NCBI RefSeq assembly: GCF_011064595.1
Contig: NZ_JAALJI010000011.1
Location: forward strand, 1 to 64,000
DNA: 64,000 nucleotides
Source: Paludisphaera soli
Lineage (GTDB): Bacteria; Planctomycetota; Planctomycetia; Isosphaerales; Isosphaeraceae
Reading direction: 5' to 3'
Part shown: positions 53,978-63,607 of the stretch, piece after piece
Position numbering within the stretch: the stretch's first letter is position 1
Layout of the letters: each line of letters begins with the position of its first letter
Position numbers and translations under genes: made by a program
Notes under the pieces: generated by a model
What the model was told of the DNA's origin: nothing
The model's database searches: none
Seen by the model: only the letters and a program-made list of their open reading frames with translations

Positions 53978-54260
53978 GGTTTCGCCGGGGTTGGAGGGGC
54001 GGGCTGGGCGCGTGACGCCTCGATGAGACGCCGAGGGACGGCCGGTGTCAACCGGCGAGCGGGCCCGTCGACGCCGGACCCCGGACGCCGGACGCCGGCA
54101 GAGGGCCGCGCCGCGCGTGAAGTTTTCGAGAGACTCGGCCGCGGGGCCGCCGCGGGCTTTAACGGGGGGGCGGCGGGCGGTAGGCTTGCGAGGGGCCGGG
54201 CGGCCCAGGTCGCCCGGTTCGGATCGACGCATCGAAGTTTGAAGTGGAGAAAGTCCAATC

Positions 54261-55610
54261 ATGTTGCGATTCCTGGCCCTGGCGGCCCTGGCGGCCCTGG
54301 CGCTGGCGACGGCCGGCCGGGCCTCGGCCGACCCCGACCGGCACGTCGTCGTGATCTCGCTCGACGGCTTCCCCGCGTGGTACCTGGACGACCCCGAGGT
54401 CTCCCTGCCGGTGATCCGCGGCCTCCGCGACGCCGGCGCCTCGACGGCCGACGGCATGACCGTCTCCAACCCGTCGGTCACCTGGCCGAACCACACGACC
54501 CTGATGTCGGGCGTCCGCCCCGCGAAGCACGGCGTCCTGTTCAACGGCCTGCCGAAGCGCGAGCCGGGCGCCCCCACGGTCGTCACGCCGGAGCGCACGC
54601 AGGCGGAGCTGGTCCACGTTCCGCTCCTGTTCGACCTGATCAAGCCGAAGGGGCTCACGTCGGCCGCCATCAACTGGCCCTGCACCTCGGGCTCCGAGAG
54701 CCTCGGCGACAACTGGCCGGACGTCCCCAAATCGTTCACCCACACCACGCCCCGGCTCAAGGCCGAGATGGAGAAGGCCGGGCAGATCGAGCGGTTCGAG
54801 CGCGGCGGCGGCGGGGGCCGCGACGAGGTCTGGGCGGAGGTCGCCGCCGACGTGATCCGCGCCCGCAAGCCCAACCTCCTGGCGCTCCACCTGCTGGAAC
54901 TCGACTCGACCCACCACCAGCACGGGCCGAACACCCCCCAGGGCCGCGCCGTCGCCGGCAAGCTCGACGCCCTGGTGGGCAAGGTCGTGCAGGCGGTCGA
55001 CGACGCCGGGATCCGCGACAAGACCACGATCTTCGTCGTGGCCGACCACGGCTTCCTCGCCAACTCCAAGACGCTCCGCCCCAACGCGCTCCTCCGCAAG
55101 GAGGGGCTGCTCACGGTGGAAGGAGAGAAGGTGATCCGAGCGCGCGCCTTCGTCGTCCCCGAGGGGGGCATCGGCATGGTCTACCTGACCGACCCGGCCA
55201 CGAAGGACGAGGACCGCGCGACGGTCCGCCGGCTGTTCGAAGGCGCCGAGGGCGTCGCCGCCGTGATCGAGCCCGAGGACTTCCCCCGCTACGGCCTGCC
55301 GAAGCCCGAGGACCACCCGGGGATGGCCGACATGATCCTCGCCGCGAAGGAAGGCTACGGCGTCGGCGGCGCGGTCAACGGCGACGCGTTCATCCAGGAG
55401 CACGCCCAGAAGGGGACGCACGGCTACCTGTCGACCGAGCCCGGCATGAAGGCCCTGTTCGTCGCCTCGGGCGCGGGCGTCAAGCCCGGGTCCAGGCTGC
55501 CGAGCGTCGAGAACGTCGACGTCGCCCCCACCGCCGCCCGCCTGCTGGGAGTGCCGCTGGAGCAGGCCGACGGCCGGGTGCTGGACGAGATCCTCGTCGG
55601 CGCGAAGTGA
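54261..55610 (+). CDS. Ectonucleotide pyrophosphatase/phosphodiesterase-like protein
   Basis: 449 residues from an ATG at 54261 with GGAGAAAG upstream and a signal peptide (LALAALAALALATAGRASA). VVVISLDGFPAWYLDD gives the first metal Asp. SVTWPNHTTLMSGVRPAKHG is the nucleotide-pyrophosphatase/phosphodiesterase signature, its Thr being the likely nucleophile. LLELDSTHHQHGPNT and FVVADHGFLANS contain further Asp/His ligands, and GTHGYLSTEPGMKALFVASG the last His. It is expected to hydrolyse phosphodiester or pyrophosphate bonds outside the cytoplasm with two zinc ions. It is divergent from the ceramidase-like gene and convergent with the M61 peptidase gene. Confidence 0.9.
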   Translation: MLRFLALAALAALALATAGRASADPDRHVVVISLDGFPAWYLDDPEVSLPVIRGLRDAGASTADGMTVSNPSVTWPNHTTLMSGVRPAKHGVLFNGLPKREPGAPTVVTPERTQAELVHVPLLFDLIKPKGLTSAAINWPCTSGSESLGDNWPDVPKSFTHTTPRLKAEMEKAGQIERFERGGGGGRDEVWAEVAADVIRARKPNLLALHLLELDSTHHQHGPNTPQGRAVAGKLDALVGKVVQAVDDAGIRDKTTIFVVADHGFLANSKTLRPNALLRKEGLLTVEGEKVIRARAFVVPEGGIGMVYLTDPATKDEDRATVRRLFEGAEGVAAVIEPEDFPRYGLPKPEDHPGMADMILAAKEGYGVGGAVNGDAFIQEHAQKGTHGYLSTEPGMKALFVASGAGVKPGSRLPSVENVDVAPTAARLLGVPLEQADGRVLDEILVGAK

Positions 55611-55618
55611 TCGGCCGA

Positions 55619-55651
55619 CCGAGGCCTTCCCGCGCCGGGGGAAGGCCTCGG
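55619..55651. terminator. Strong bidirectional stem-loop
   Basis: CCGAGGCCTTCCC (55619-55631) and GGGAAGGCCTCGG (55639-55651) are perfect 13-base arms around a 7-base loop, between the convergent ends of the phosphodiesterase and M61 peptidase genes. Its CTTCCC/GGGAAGG core also resembles one half-arm of the intergenic repeat family. Confidence 0.65.
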
Positions 55652-55662
55652 GGCCCGTCGGG

Positions 55663-57540
<1,878 letters not shown>

Positions 57541-57881
57541 GCCAGCCTCGCAATCGTCGCGGTCGTCTCCCGGGCCCTCGCGATTCTAACGGGCCCCGGG
57601 GGCGCCGGGGAACCCGTCCGGGCCGGGCCGGGCCCGCTCGCGAGGCTGCCCGCGCCAACAGGCGTGAAAGGATCGTCCATCAAGGAAATCCGACCCCTTG
57701 ATGCTTGACGACCCCCGCCGATCGCGCCCGGCCGTCTCCTGGAACCCCCGGAATCCGCCAGGTCCGCCAGTTCCGTTAAAATCGCGAGCCTTGGTTTATC
57801 TGGGAAAATACGAGGCCTATACTACATGGGTAATCTGAAGCCGGGATTTCCTCGGTTGAGCACCTGGAGAAGGAAGCACCC
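57541..57881. other. Divergent intergenic region with AT-rich promoter patch
   Basis: About 340 bases without a gene. The last 110 bases are clearly less GC-rich and contain the promoter candidate listed separately. No repeat or hairpin of note was seen in the rest. Confidence 0.5.
57795..57823 (+). promoter_or_regulatory. Sigma-70-type promoter candidate
   Basis: TTTATC (57795-57800) and TATACT (57818-57823) are 17 bases apart in an AT-rich patch 59 bases upstream of the secreted-protein ATG at 57882. The -10 matches TATAAT at five of six positions; the -35 is weak. Confidence 0.5.
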
Positions 57882-58289
57882 ATGTTGAAGACATCGCTGA
57901 TCGCGTTGGGGATGTTGGCGGCCTTGGCGGGGGCGTCGACGCGGGTCTCGGCGCAGGAGCTGATCGGGACGCCGATCGCCGCGCCGGTCGTCGGCGGGGT
58001 CGTGGTGGGCGCGCCCCTGCCGATCGCCTCGGGGAGCGAGCTGATCGTCAATCCGGGCGGCGTGGTCCTGGGCGCCCCGGCGGGCTACCCGTACCAGGCG
58101 GGGCCGATCCATCCCTACAGCTACTACATCGACTTCCCCAACCCGGCGCGGACGTACGTGCCGTACGGCCCGACCGACACGTTCACCTATCAGGGCCAGG
58201 CCTACGGCCACGCCTACGACCGCTGGACCTGGCCGGCGATGTCGAACGCCTCGCCGGGCCTGGGACGCTACTACCAGCTCCTCCACTGA
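57882..58289 (+). CDS. Small secreted protein of unknown function
   Basis: 135 residues from an ATG at 57882 with GGAGAAGGAAG upstream and a signal peptide (IALGMLAALAGASTRVSA, cleavage before QELIG). The mature part is rich in Gly, Pro, Val and Tyr with near-repeats (APVVGGVVVGAPLPIA, NPGGVVLGAPAGYPYQAGP) and ends PGLGRYYQLLH. It lacks Cys and any recognised domain. The strong ribosome-binding site and clear promoter suggest an abundant small envelope or secreted protein. Confidence 0.72.
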   Translation: MLKTSLIALGMLAALAGASTRVSAQELIGTPIAAPVVGGVVVGAPLPIASGSELIVNPGGVVLGAPAGYPYQAGPIHPYSYYIDFPNPARTYVPYGPTDTFTYQGQAYGHAYDRWTWPAMSNASPGLGRYYQLLH

Positions 58290-58330
58290 CCTCGCCGTCA
58301 GGTCCCGCCGCCGGGCCGGGGACGCCTCGC

Positions 58331-59209
58331 TCAGGCGGGGTCGACCTCCGAGCCGAGGAACTCGATCAGGCGGCGGTTGACGCGATCGGGCTCCTCGTGC
58401 TGGATCCAGTGGGTCGCCTCGTCGAAGAATTCGAGGCGGCCCCGGTCGCAGAGGGCCAGGCTCGCCTCGGCGATCCCGCGTTCCAGGAACCTGTCCCGAG
58501 CCCCCCAGAGGATCAGCGCGGGGACGACGACCCGCGCCGAGCGGCCCGCCGACGGCCCATACCTCAGCAGGGCGCGATACCAGTGGATCATCGCCGTGAT
58601 CGCGCCGGGCTGGGACCAGGCCCGGCGGTATTCGTCGAGGTCGGCGTCGGCGAACGTCCCCGGGCGGCTCGTGTTCCGCAGGCTCTCGGCCAGGGGGCGG
58701 AAGTCGTCCCGACGCAGCAGGGCCTCGGGGAGCCGGGGGAGCTGGAAGGCGAAGACGTACCAGCTCTTGAGCAGTTGTCGGGGCGAGGTGAGCAGGTAGC
58801 GTTTCGAGGCGGCCGGGTGCGGGGCGTTCAGGATCGCCAGCCGCTCCACCCGCTCGGGGTTCCGGGTGGCGACCCACCAGGCGACGATCCCGCCCCAGTC
58901 ATGCCCCACCAGCGCCGCGCGGGGGCGGCCGGTCGATTCGACGAGCCCCAGGACGTCGTCGGCCAGGGCGTCCAGCGCGTAGGCGGAGACCGGCCCCGGC
59001 TTGTCGCTGAGGCCGTACCCGCGCTGGTCGGGGGCCAGCACGCGGAATCCGGCGTCGGCCAGCGGCCCGATCTGCCGCCGCCAGCACGCCCAGGGCTCCG
59101 GGAAGCCGTGCAGCAGGATCACCGGCGGGCCGCCCTCCGGGCCCGACTCGACGACGTGGAGCCTCACGCCGTTCGTCGGGATGGTCGAGTGGCGAAGCGG
59201 ATCGCTCAT
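58331..59209 (-). CDS. Epoxide-hydrolase-like alpha/beta hydrolase
   Basis: 292 residues from an ATG at 59209. The family order is complete: HGFPEPWACWRRQ (HGxP oxyanion loop), RGYGLSDKP, VGHDWGGIVAWWVA (the nucleophile is the Asp of GHDWGG), ILWGARDRFLERGI (acid) and FFDEATHWIQHEEP (catalytic His). An Asp nucleophile with HGFPE is typical of soluble epoxide hydrolases and haloalkane dehalogenases; the helical lid (WYRALLRYGPSAG) carries the tyrosine expected in epoxide hydrolases. No signal peptide; cytoplasmic. Its substrate is unknown. Confidence 0.88.
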   Translation of the reverse strand: MSDPLRHSTIPTNGVRLHVVESGPEGGPPVILLHGFPEPWACWRRQIGPLADAGFRVLAPDQRGYGLSDKPGPVSAYALDALADDVLGLVESTGRPRAALVGHDWGGIVAWWVATRNPERVERLAILNAPHPAASKRYLLTSPRQLLKSWYVFAFQLPRLPEALLRRDDFRPLAESLRNTSRPGTFADADLDEYRRAWSQPGAITAMIHWYRALLRYGPSAGRSARVVVPALILWGARDRFLERGIAEASLALCDRGRLEFFDEATHWIQHEEPDRVNRRLIEFLGSEVDPA

Positions 59210-59231
59210 CGTTCCCCTCGGGGTCGGCGGC

Positions 59232-60881
59232 TTACTGCGAGGGGGGCGTCGTCCCGGTGAGCTTGTAGATGGCTCGCCACTTGGGGGTGTCGAGCTGATC
59301 GACGTCCTCGGAGAGGCCCCAGCAGCCGAAGCGGCTGGCGGGGCCGATGTGGGCGAAGTACATGTAGAGGTCGCCGCCGCGGTCGAACCAGTTGTCGAGC
59401 GCGTCGTGGAGGACGAGTTCCTCCATGGCGGGGAGGCGGTTGGCGCGGATCCGGTTGGCGACGTTGGTCGGGTCGCCGCCGCCGACGTCGGGGCCGATCT
59501 CGTACTGGTAGTGCTTCAGGCCGTAGCGATCGGCGATCTCGCGGATCTTCGTGCGATGGTCGAGGTTGGCGTCGGAGCTGGCGCGCATGGCGGCGACGAG
59601 CTGCTCGGGGCTCGCGTCCTTGGCGGCGCGGCTCACGTTGTAGTACGAGGCGTCGGCCAGCGCGACGAAGTGGTCGCGGGGGGCGCCGTAGGTCGCCTCC
59701 ACCCAGGCGAGGACGTCCGCGTAGTGCGGCCCCGGCGAGATGGCCCACGAGGCGTAGACCGGACGGACGCGGTCCGCCTGGTCGGCGCCGAACGTCTCGC
59801 GGAACGTTCGGCCGATCTCCACGAGCCGCTTGGCGTGGCGGCGGTGCGTCCAGGCCTCCTCGTCCTTCGAGCCGTCGGCGTTCAGGGGCGAGCCGCCGCG
59901 CTTCACCTCGTCGATCGCCGCGAGCTTGTTGTAGATGTACTGGGGGAAGCCGAAGTTCCAGACCTCGTTCGAGTGCTCGACGTAGACCTTCAGGCCCGGC
60001 TTCAGGCCGGCCTTGAGGAACTTCGCCAGCTCGGCGACGTAGCCGTCGGTCGCGGCGATCGGGACGTTGATCCAGGCGTCGGTGTCGGTCGCGTTGGCCA
60101 GCTCGACGACGTGCTCCCAGGCCACGCCGTACTTGCCGCCGGTCTCGCCCGCCTGGGTCGCGTAGTCGGCCGGGCGGCGGTCGGCCCACTCCAGGGCATG
60201 ACGGCCCTCGTCGCCGTAGTAGCCGGGGTTGTGGTTCGTCTCCAGCCAGTCCATGTACCGGAGCGTCGAGAACGGCTTGAGGCTGGCCAGGTACTCGTTG
60301 GTGAAGACCTGCGCCGTATCCGCCGGGTAGCCGGGGCGGATGATGCGGAAGTTCGTGAAGCCGGAGCCCTCGGGGGCGTCGGCGTCGCGTCGGGTCTTCG
60401 CGAACGAGACGACGAGGATGCCGCAGCCCTTCGGGACGACGATCCGGCCGCTGGTCGTGTTCGACTTCGCGTCGTACCGAGCGGCCTCGACCTTGCAGCC
60501 GGGGCCCTCGGCGATGGCGACCTCGGCGCGGCCCCGGAGGGAGAACGGGTAGGTGCCGCTCCAGTCGGGCTGGTAGGCGTCGGGGTCGTCGATGGGCGGG
60601 GCCCAGGCGAAGACCGGGCGGACGTCGAACAGGACGGTCTTGGCGTCGGCCTTCGGCCACCCCTTGTCGTCGATCGGGACGGCGCCTTCGCCCCGGGGCT
60701 TCATCCAGCCCCGGAGCGTCTTCGCCAGGTCGACGAACGGCCGGCCGCGATTGCCGTCGCCCAGCCCGTCCAGCTCCACGCCGACCTTCTTCTCGTGCGG
60801 TGCGCGCTGCGCCCGCGCGTCCGACGCCCCGACCGCCCACGCCGCCAGCCCCGCCGCGATCCACCGCCACGATCCCTTCAT
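59232..60881 (-). CDS. Secreted glycoside-hydrolase-like protein
   Basis: 549 residues from an ATG at 60881 with GAGGGGGCG upstream and a signal peptide (WRWIAAGLAAWAVGASDARA). The central part looks like a TIM barrel: GLKVYVEHSNEVWNFGFPQY holds an SNExWN-type strand end with an acid/base Glu candidate, and KHYQYEIGPDVGGGDPTNVA another conserved acidic phrase. Similar planctomycete proteins have been annotated as cellulose-binding; the catalytic assignment here is an inference. The C-terminus YFAHIGPASRFGCWGLSEDV is conserved-looking. It is tail-adjacent to the epoxide-hydrolase-like gene on the same strand, with 22 bases between. Confidence 0.75.
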   Translation of the reverse strand: MKGSWRWIAAGLAAWAVGASDARAQRAPHEKKVGVELDGLGDGNRGRPFVDLAKTLRGWMKPRGEGAVPIDDKGWPKADAKTVLFDVRPVFAWAPPIDDPDAYQPDWSGTYPFSLRGRAEVAIAEGPGCKVEAARYDAKSNTTSGRIVVPKGCGILVVSFAKTRRDADAPEGSGFTNFRIIRPGYPADTAQVFTNEYLASLKPFSTLRYMDWLETNHNPGYYGDEGRHALEWADRRPADYATQAGETGGKYGVAWEHVVELANATDTDAWINVPIAATDGYVAELAKFLKAGLKPGLKVYVEHSNEVWNFGFPQYIYNKLAAIDEVKRGGSPLNADGSKDEEAWTHRRHAKRLVEIGRTFRETFGADQADRVRPVYASWAISPGPHYADVLAWVEATYGAPRDHFVALADASYYNVSRAAKDASPEQLVAAMRASSDANLDHRTKIREIADRYGLKHYQYEIGPDVGGGDPTNVANRIRANRLPAMEELVLHDALDNWFDRGGDLYMYFAHIGPASRFGCWGLSEDVDQLDTPKWRAIYKLTGTTPPSQ

Positions 60882-61086
60882 CGCCGCCCCCTCGCTTCGC
60901 ATCCGACGTCCGGAACAGGCCTCGCTTCGACCTGCGCGAGCGTAACCGCCCGCGCGGCCGGGTTCCAGGGAGTCGCGAACCGACGGGGGCCCGGTGCCGT
61001 CTGGTTTCGCGCCTCCCGCTCGGCTCCAATGGGGGCCGCGGCCGGCCGAGGCTCGGATCCCCGGCGACTCGCGAAGGAGGTCTCTC

Positions 61087-61713
61087 ATGATGATGACGCC
61101 CGACGGCTCGGACGACGTGGCGAGGGCGCTGATCGACGGCGCCCTGGCCGCCTTCCGGGCCAACAAGGGCTGGGCGGACCGGGCGGTCGCCCAGCTCCCC
61201 GACGAGAAGCTGCACGTCGCGCTCGACCCGGAGACCAACTCCATCGCCGTCGTCATGAAGCACGTCGCGGGGAACCTGCTCTCCCGCTGGACCGACTTCC
61301 TGACGACCGACGGCGAGAAGCCCTGGCGCGACCGGGACGACGAGTTCGTGGACACCTTCGCCGCGCGGGGGGACCTCCTCGCCTACTGGGAGTCCGGCTG
61401 GGGCCGGCTGTTCGACGCGCTGGAGGCCCTGACGCCGGCCGACGTCGCCCGGACGGTCGCCATCCGGGGCGAGCCGCACAGCGTCCCGCTGGCGATCCAG
61501 CGCTCGCTGGCCCACTGCGGCTACCACGTCGGCCAGATCGTGCTCATCGCCCGCATCCTGGCGGGCGACTCCTGGGAGACGATCACGATCCCCCGGGGAG
61601 GCTCCGCCGGCTTCAACCGCCGCGTCTGGGGCGAGGGCCATTACGGGCCGCGCCGAGCCCCGGCGACCGCCGGAAAGCCGAACTTCGACGACGAGGCCCG
61701 ATCGACGGCCTAG
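61087..61713 (+). CDS. DUF1572/DinB-like four-helix protein
   Basis: 208 residues. The ATG at 61087 has AAGGAGG six bases upstream; two more ATGs follow at once. SIAVVMKHVAGNLLSRWTDF (first His), DEFVDTFAARGDLLAYWESG and HCGYHVGQIVLIARILAG (last His residues) are the metal-binding helices of the DinB/DUF1572 fold. Many members bind a divalent metal and act as thiol-dependent transferases, but the function of DUF1572 is unknown. No signal peptide; cytoplasmic. Confidence 0.88.
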   Translation: MMMTPDGSDDVARALIDGALAAFRANKGWADRAVAQLPDEKLHVALDPETNSIAVVMKHVAGNLLSRWTDFLTTDGEKPWRDRDDEFVDTFAARGDLLAYWESGWGRLFDALEALTPADVARTVAIRGEPHSVPLAIQRSLAHCGYHVGQIVLIARILAGDSWETITIPRGGSAGFNRRVWGEGHYGPRRAPATAGKPNFDDEARSTA

Positions 61714-61779
61714 GGTTGCAAGGCGAGAGGGAGGCCCGACGCGGGCCGGCCGGCGAGCCGACACCCTGAGGATCATGCG

Positions 61780-62376
61780 ATGAAGTCGAGAAGAGCGAGG
61801 GAGATCCGCCCTGTCGGGGAATTGATGGAAGGGCGCCTGCTGGCCGCCTCCTGGCCTTCCATGCGCGGGGGCGTGGCCGAGTGGGCCGTCCTGCGCGATC
61901 GTCCCGGGGTCCCCGGCTTCCGGACGCCCCCTCGCCCCGGATCCGGCGTGGACGGGCCCGGCGCACCGATCCGAGGGGGCTTCCCCGGGGGTCCGGCGCT
62001 CCGCGATCGGGGCCCGTCGGCCTCCCCGACCGCCAACGTTTTCTACGGCCTGGTGACCATCCGGAATACGACGCAGGCGAACGTCGCGTTCAGCATCTCG
62101 GCCTCGACCTACCAGGGGGGCCGCTACTTCAATTTCACCCTGGGGCCGGGGCAGAGGCAGGTCTACTTCGCCTCCTATGACGCCAGGACGGGCACCGCCC
62201 CGATTTTCAAGGTGAGCTTCGACACGGTCACTCGCCGGAACGTGATCATGCTTCCCGAGGTCAGGACCCAGTACGCCCCTGCGGATTGGGTGCCCACCGA
62301 CCCGAACCTCGGCAGCCCCTACGCGATCGTCGCCGAGGGCGGCCGGCTGAACGTGATCCCCGTCCGCGGCCGCTGA
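61780..62376 (+). CDS. Secreted protein with LEPR-XLL-like tag
   Basis: 198 residues, ATG at 61780 (GAGG ten bases upstream). ELMEGRLLAASWPS at about 14-27 is a LEPR-XLL-like tag, so export is inferred as for the larger tagged proteins. A Gly/Pro/Arg-rich linker follows (GFRTPPRPGSGVDGPGAPIR), then a compact beta-rich domain of about 110 residues (VFYGLVTIRNTTQANVAFSI, YFNFTLGPGQRQVYFASYD, APIFKVSFDTVTRRNVIMLP). No recognised family. It may be a small matrix or surface-binding protein. Confidence 0.7.
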   Translation: MKSRRAREIRPVGELMEGRLLAASWPSMRGGVAEWAVLRDRPGVPGFRTPPRPGSGVDGPGAPIRGGFPGGPALRDRGPSASPTANVFYGLVTIRNTTQANVAFSISASTYQGGRYFNFTLGPGQRQVYFASYDARTGTAPIFKVSFDTVTRRNVIMLPEVRTQYAPADWVPTDPNLGSPYAIVAEGGRLNVIPVRGR

Positions 62377-62392
62377 CCGAGGCCCCCGCGAG

Positions 62393-62809
62393 TCAGGGGC
62401 GCTCCGCCAGCAGCGCCCGGTACTTGGGATCCTCGTCGGCGAAGACGGCCTCGTCCTCGATGGCGTGGGCGAAGCCGAGGTGGACGGCGGCGAGGCCGAG
62501 CTCGCCGAGTTCGAAGTGGCACTGGCCCAGGCGGAGGTGGAGGAAGGCGTTGTCGACGCCTCCGGGGAAGGTCAGCGCCCGCGCGAGGTCGTCGCGGCCG
62601 GCGAGGTAGTGGCCCTGGAGGAACTTCGTGTAGCCGATGTTCCCCAGGATCCAGGCCGCCTCGTCCTGCTCGTGGGGAGGCTCGGGGAGGAGTTCCCAGG
62701 CGGCCTCGTAGGCCTCCAGCGCCTTGACGAAGCTCCCCGCGTCGGCGAGGTCCACGCCCAGGTCGCACAGCTCCTCGATCTCGGCGGCGACGTCTCCGGG
62801 CTCGTACAT
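62393..62809 (-). CDS. TPR-like protein
   Basis: 138 residues from an ATG at 62809 (MYEPGDVAAEIEEL) with GAGG upstream. Three helical repeat pairs of TPR type: GVDLADAGSFVKALEAYEAA, GNIGYTKFLQGHYLAGRDDL and AFLHLRLGQCHFELGELGLA. TPR arrays mediate protein contacts; no partner is identified. No signal peptide. The gene lies downstream of rpe on the same strand (gap about 50 bases). Confidence 0.75.
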   Translation of the reverse strand: MYEPGDVAAEIEELCDLGVDLADAGSFVKALEAYEAAWELLPEPPHEQDEAAWILGNIGYTKFLQGHYLAGRDDLARALTFPGGVDNAFLHLRLGQCHFELGELGLAAVHLGFAHAIEDEAVFADEDPKYRALLAERP

Positions 62810-62858
62810 GACTCGATCCTCGTCGGGTCGGGGTGAAGTGGCGTCTGCGGCCCTTACG

Positions 62859-63542
62859 TCAGAGGCCCAGCGAGCGGGCGAGGCGGTCCATGCCGGCCGC
62901 CGGGCCGTCGGCCGCGCCGTAGATGGACGAACCGGCGACGAGCACGCGGGCACCGGCCTCGACGACCTGGGGGGCCGTCTCGGCGTCGATCCCGCCGTCG
63001 ACCTCCAGCTCGCAGTCGGGGCGGACCTCGTCGATCATCCGCCGGATCGCCCGGATCTTCTTCAGGGTCCCCGGCAGGAACGACTGGCCGCCGAAGCCGG
63101 GGTTCACGGTCATCGCCAGCACCAGGTCCAGGTCGGGGAGGATCTCCTCCAGCATCACCGCCGGGGTGGCCGGGTTGAGCGCCACGCCCGCCTTCAGGCC
63201 CAGCGCCTTGATGCGCTGGATCGTCCGGTTCAGGTGCGTCGCACCCTCGACGTGGACGATCAGGGTGTCCGCCCCGGCCTCGGCGAAGGCGTCGAGGAAG
63301 TCGTCGGGTGAGGCGATCATGAGGTGGGCCTCGATCGGCAGGGGCGTGGCCGGCCGCAGCCACTTCGCCAGCACCGGGCCGAACGTGATGTTGGGGACGA
63401 ACCGGCCGTCCATCACGTCGAAGTGGATCCGGTCGGCGCCGGCCGCCTCGACCTCGCGCACCTGCTCGGCCAGCCGGGAGAGGTCGGCCGAGAGGATCGA
63501 CGGGGCGATCTTGATCCGGTTGTCGTCGGGTCGGGGATGCAT
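62859..63542 (-). CDS. rpe: Ribulose-phosphate 3-epimerase
   Basis: Interconverts ribulose 5-phosphate and xylulose 5-phosphate in the pentose phosphate pathway. 227 residues, the usual length. IKIAPSILSADLSRL, RIHFDVMDGRFVPNITFGP (metal and catalytic Asp), HLMIASPDDFLDAF (metal His), LVLAMTVNPGFGGQSF (phosphate loop) and ELEVDGGIDAETA (second catalytic Asp) are all present in order. The ATG at 63542 is followed directly by DNRIKIAPS. The upstream leader contains six tandem GGATC units. Same strand as the CnoX-like gene just upstream. Confidence 0.96.
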   Translation of the reverse strand: MHPRPDDNRIKIAPSILSADLSRLAEQVREVEAAGADRIHFDVMDGRFVPNITFGPVLAKWLRPATPLPIEAHLMIASPDDFLDAFAEAGADTLIVHVEGATHLNRTIQRIKALGLKAGVALNPATPAVMLEEILPDLDLVLAMTVNPGFGGQSFLPGTLKKIRAIRRMIDEVRPDCELEVDGGIDAETAPQVVEAGARVLVAGSSIYGAADGPAAGMDRLARSLGL

Positions 63543-63568
63543 CGGGAGAGGTCTCCGGGCGTTCGGTC

Positions 63569-63598
63569 GGATCGGATCGGATCGGATCGGATCGGATC
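63569..63598. repeat. Six tandem GGATC pentamers in the rpe leader
   Basis: Six uninterrupted copies of GGATC lie 27-56 bases upstream of the rpe start codon and 10 bases downstream of the CnoX-like stop. They carry six GATC sites in 30 bases. Copy-number change by slippage could alter spacing in the leader. Confidence 0.85.
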
Positions 63599-63607
63599 GA
63601 GGTCGGG

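Noticed and set aside
59001-61769. A 922-residue plus-strand open frame
   Set aside because: It is antisense to the epoxide-hydrolase-like and glycosidase-like genes and rich in Gly, Arg and Asp without motifs; typical high-GC shadow.
61780-62376. Possible truncated remnant of a larger surface protein
   Set aside because: It has its own start, ribosome-binding site, compact C-terminal domain and normal stop, so it reads as a complete small gene.
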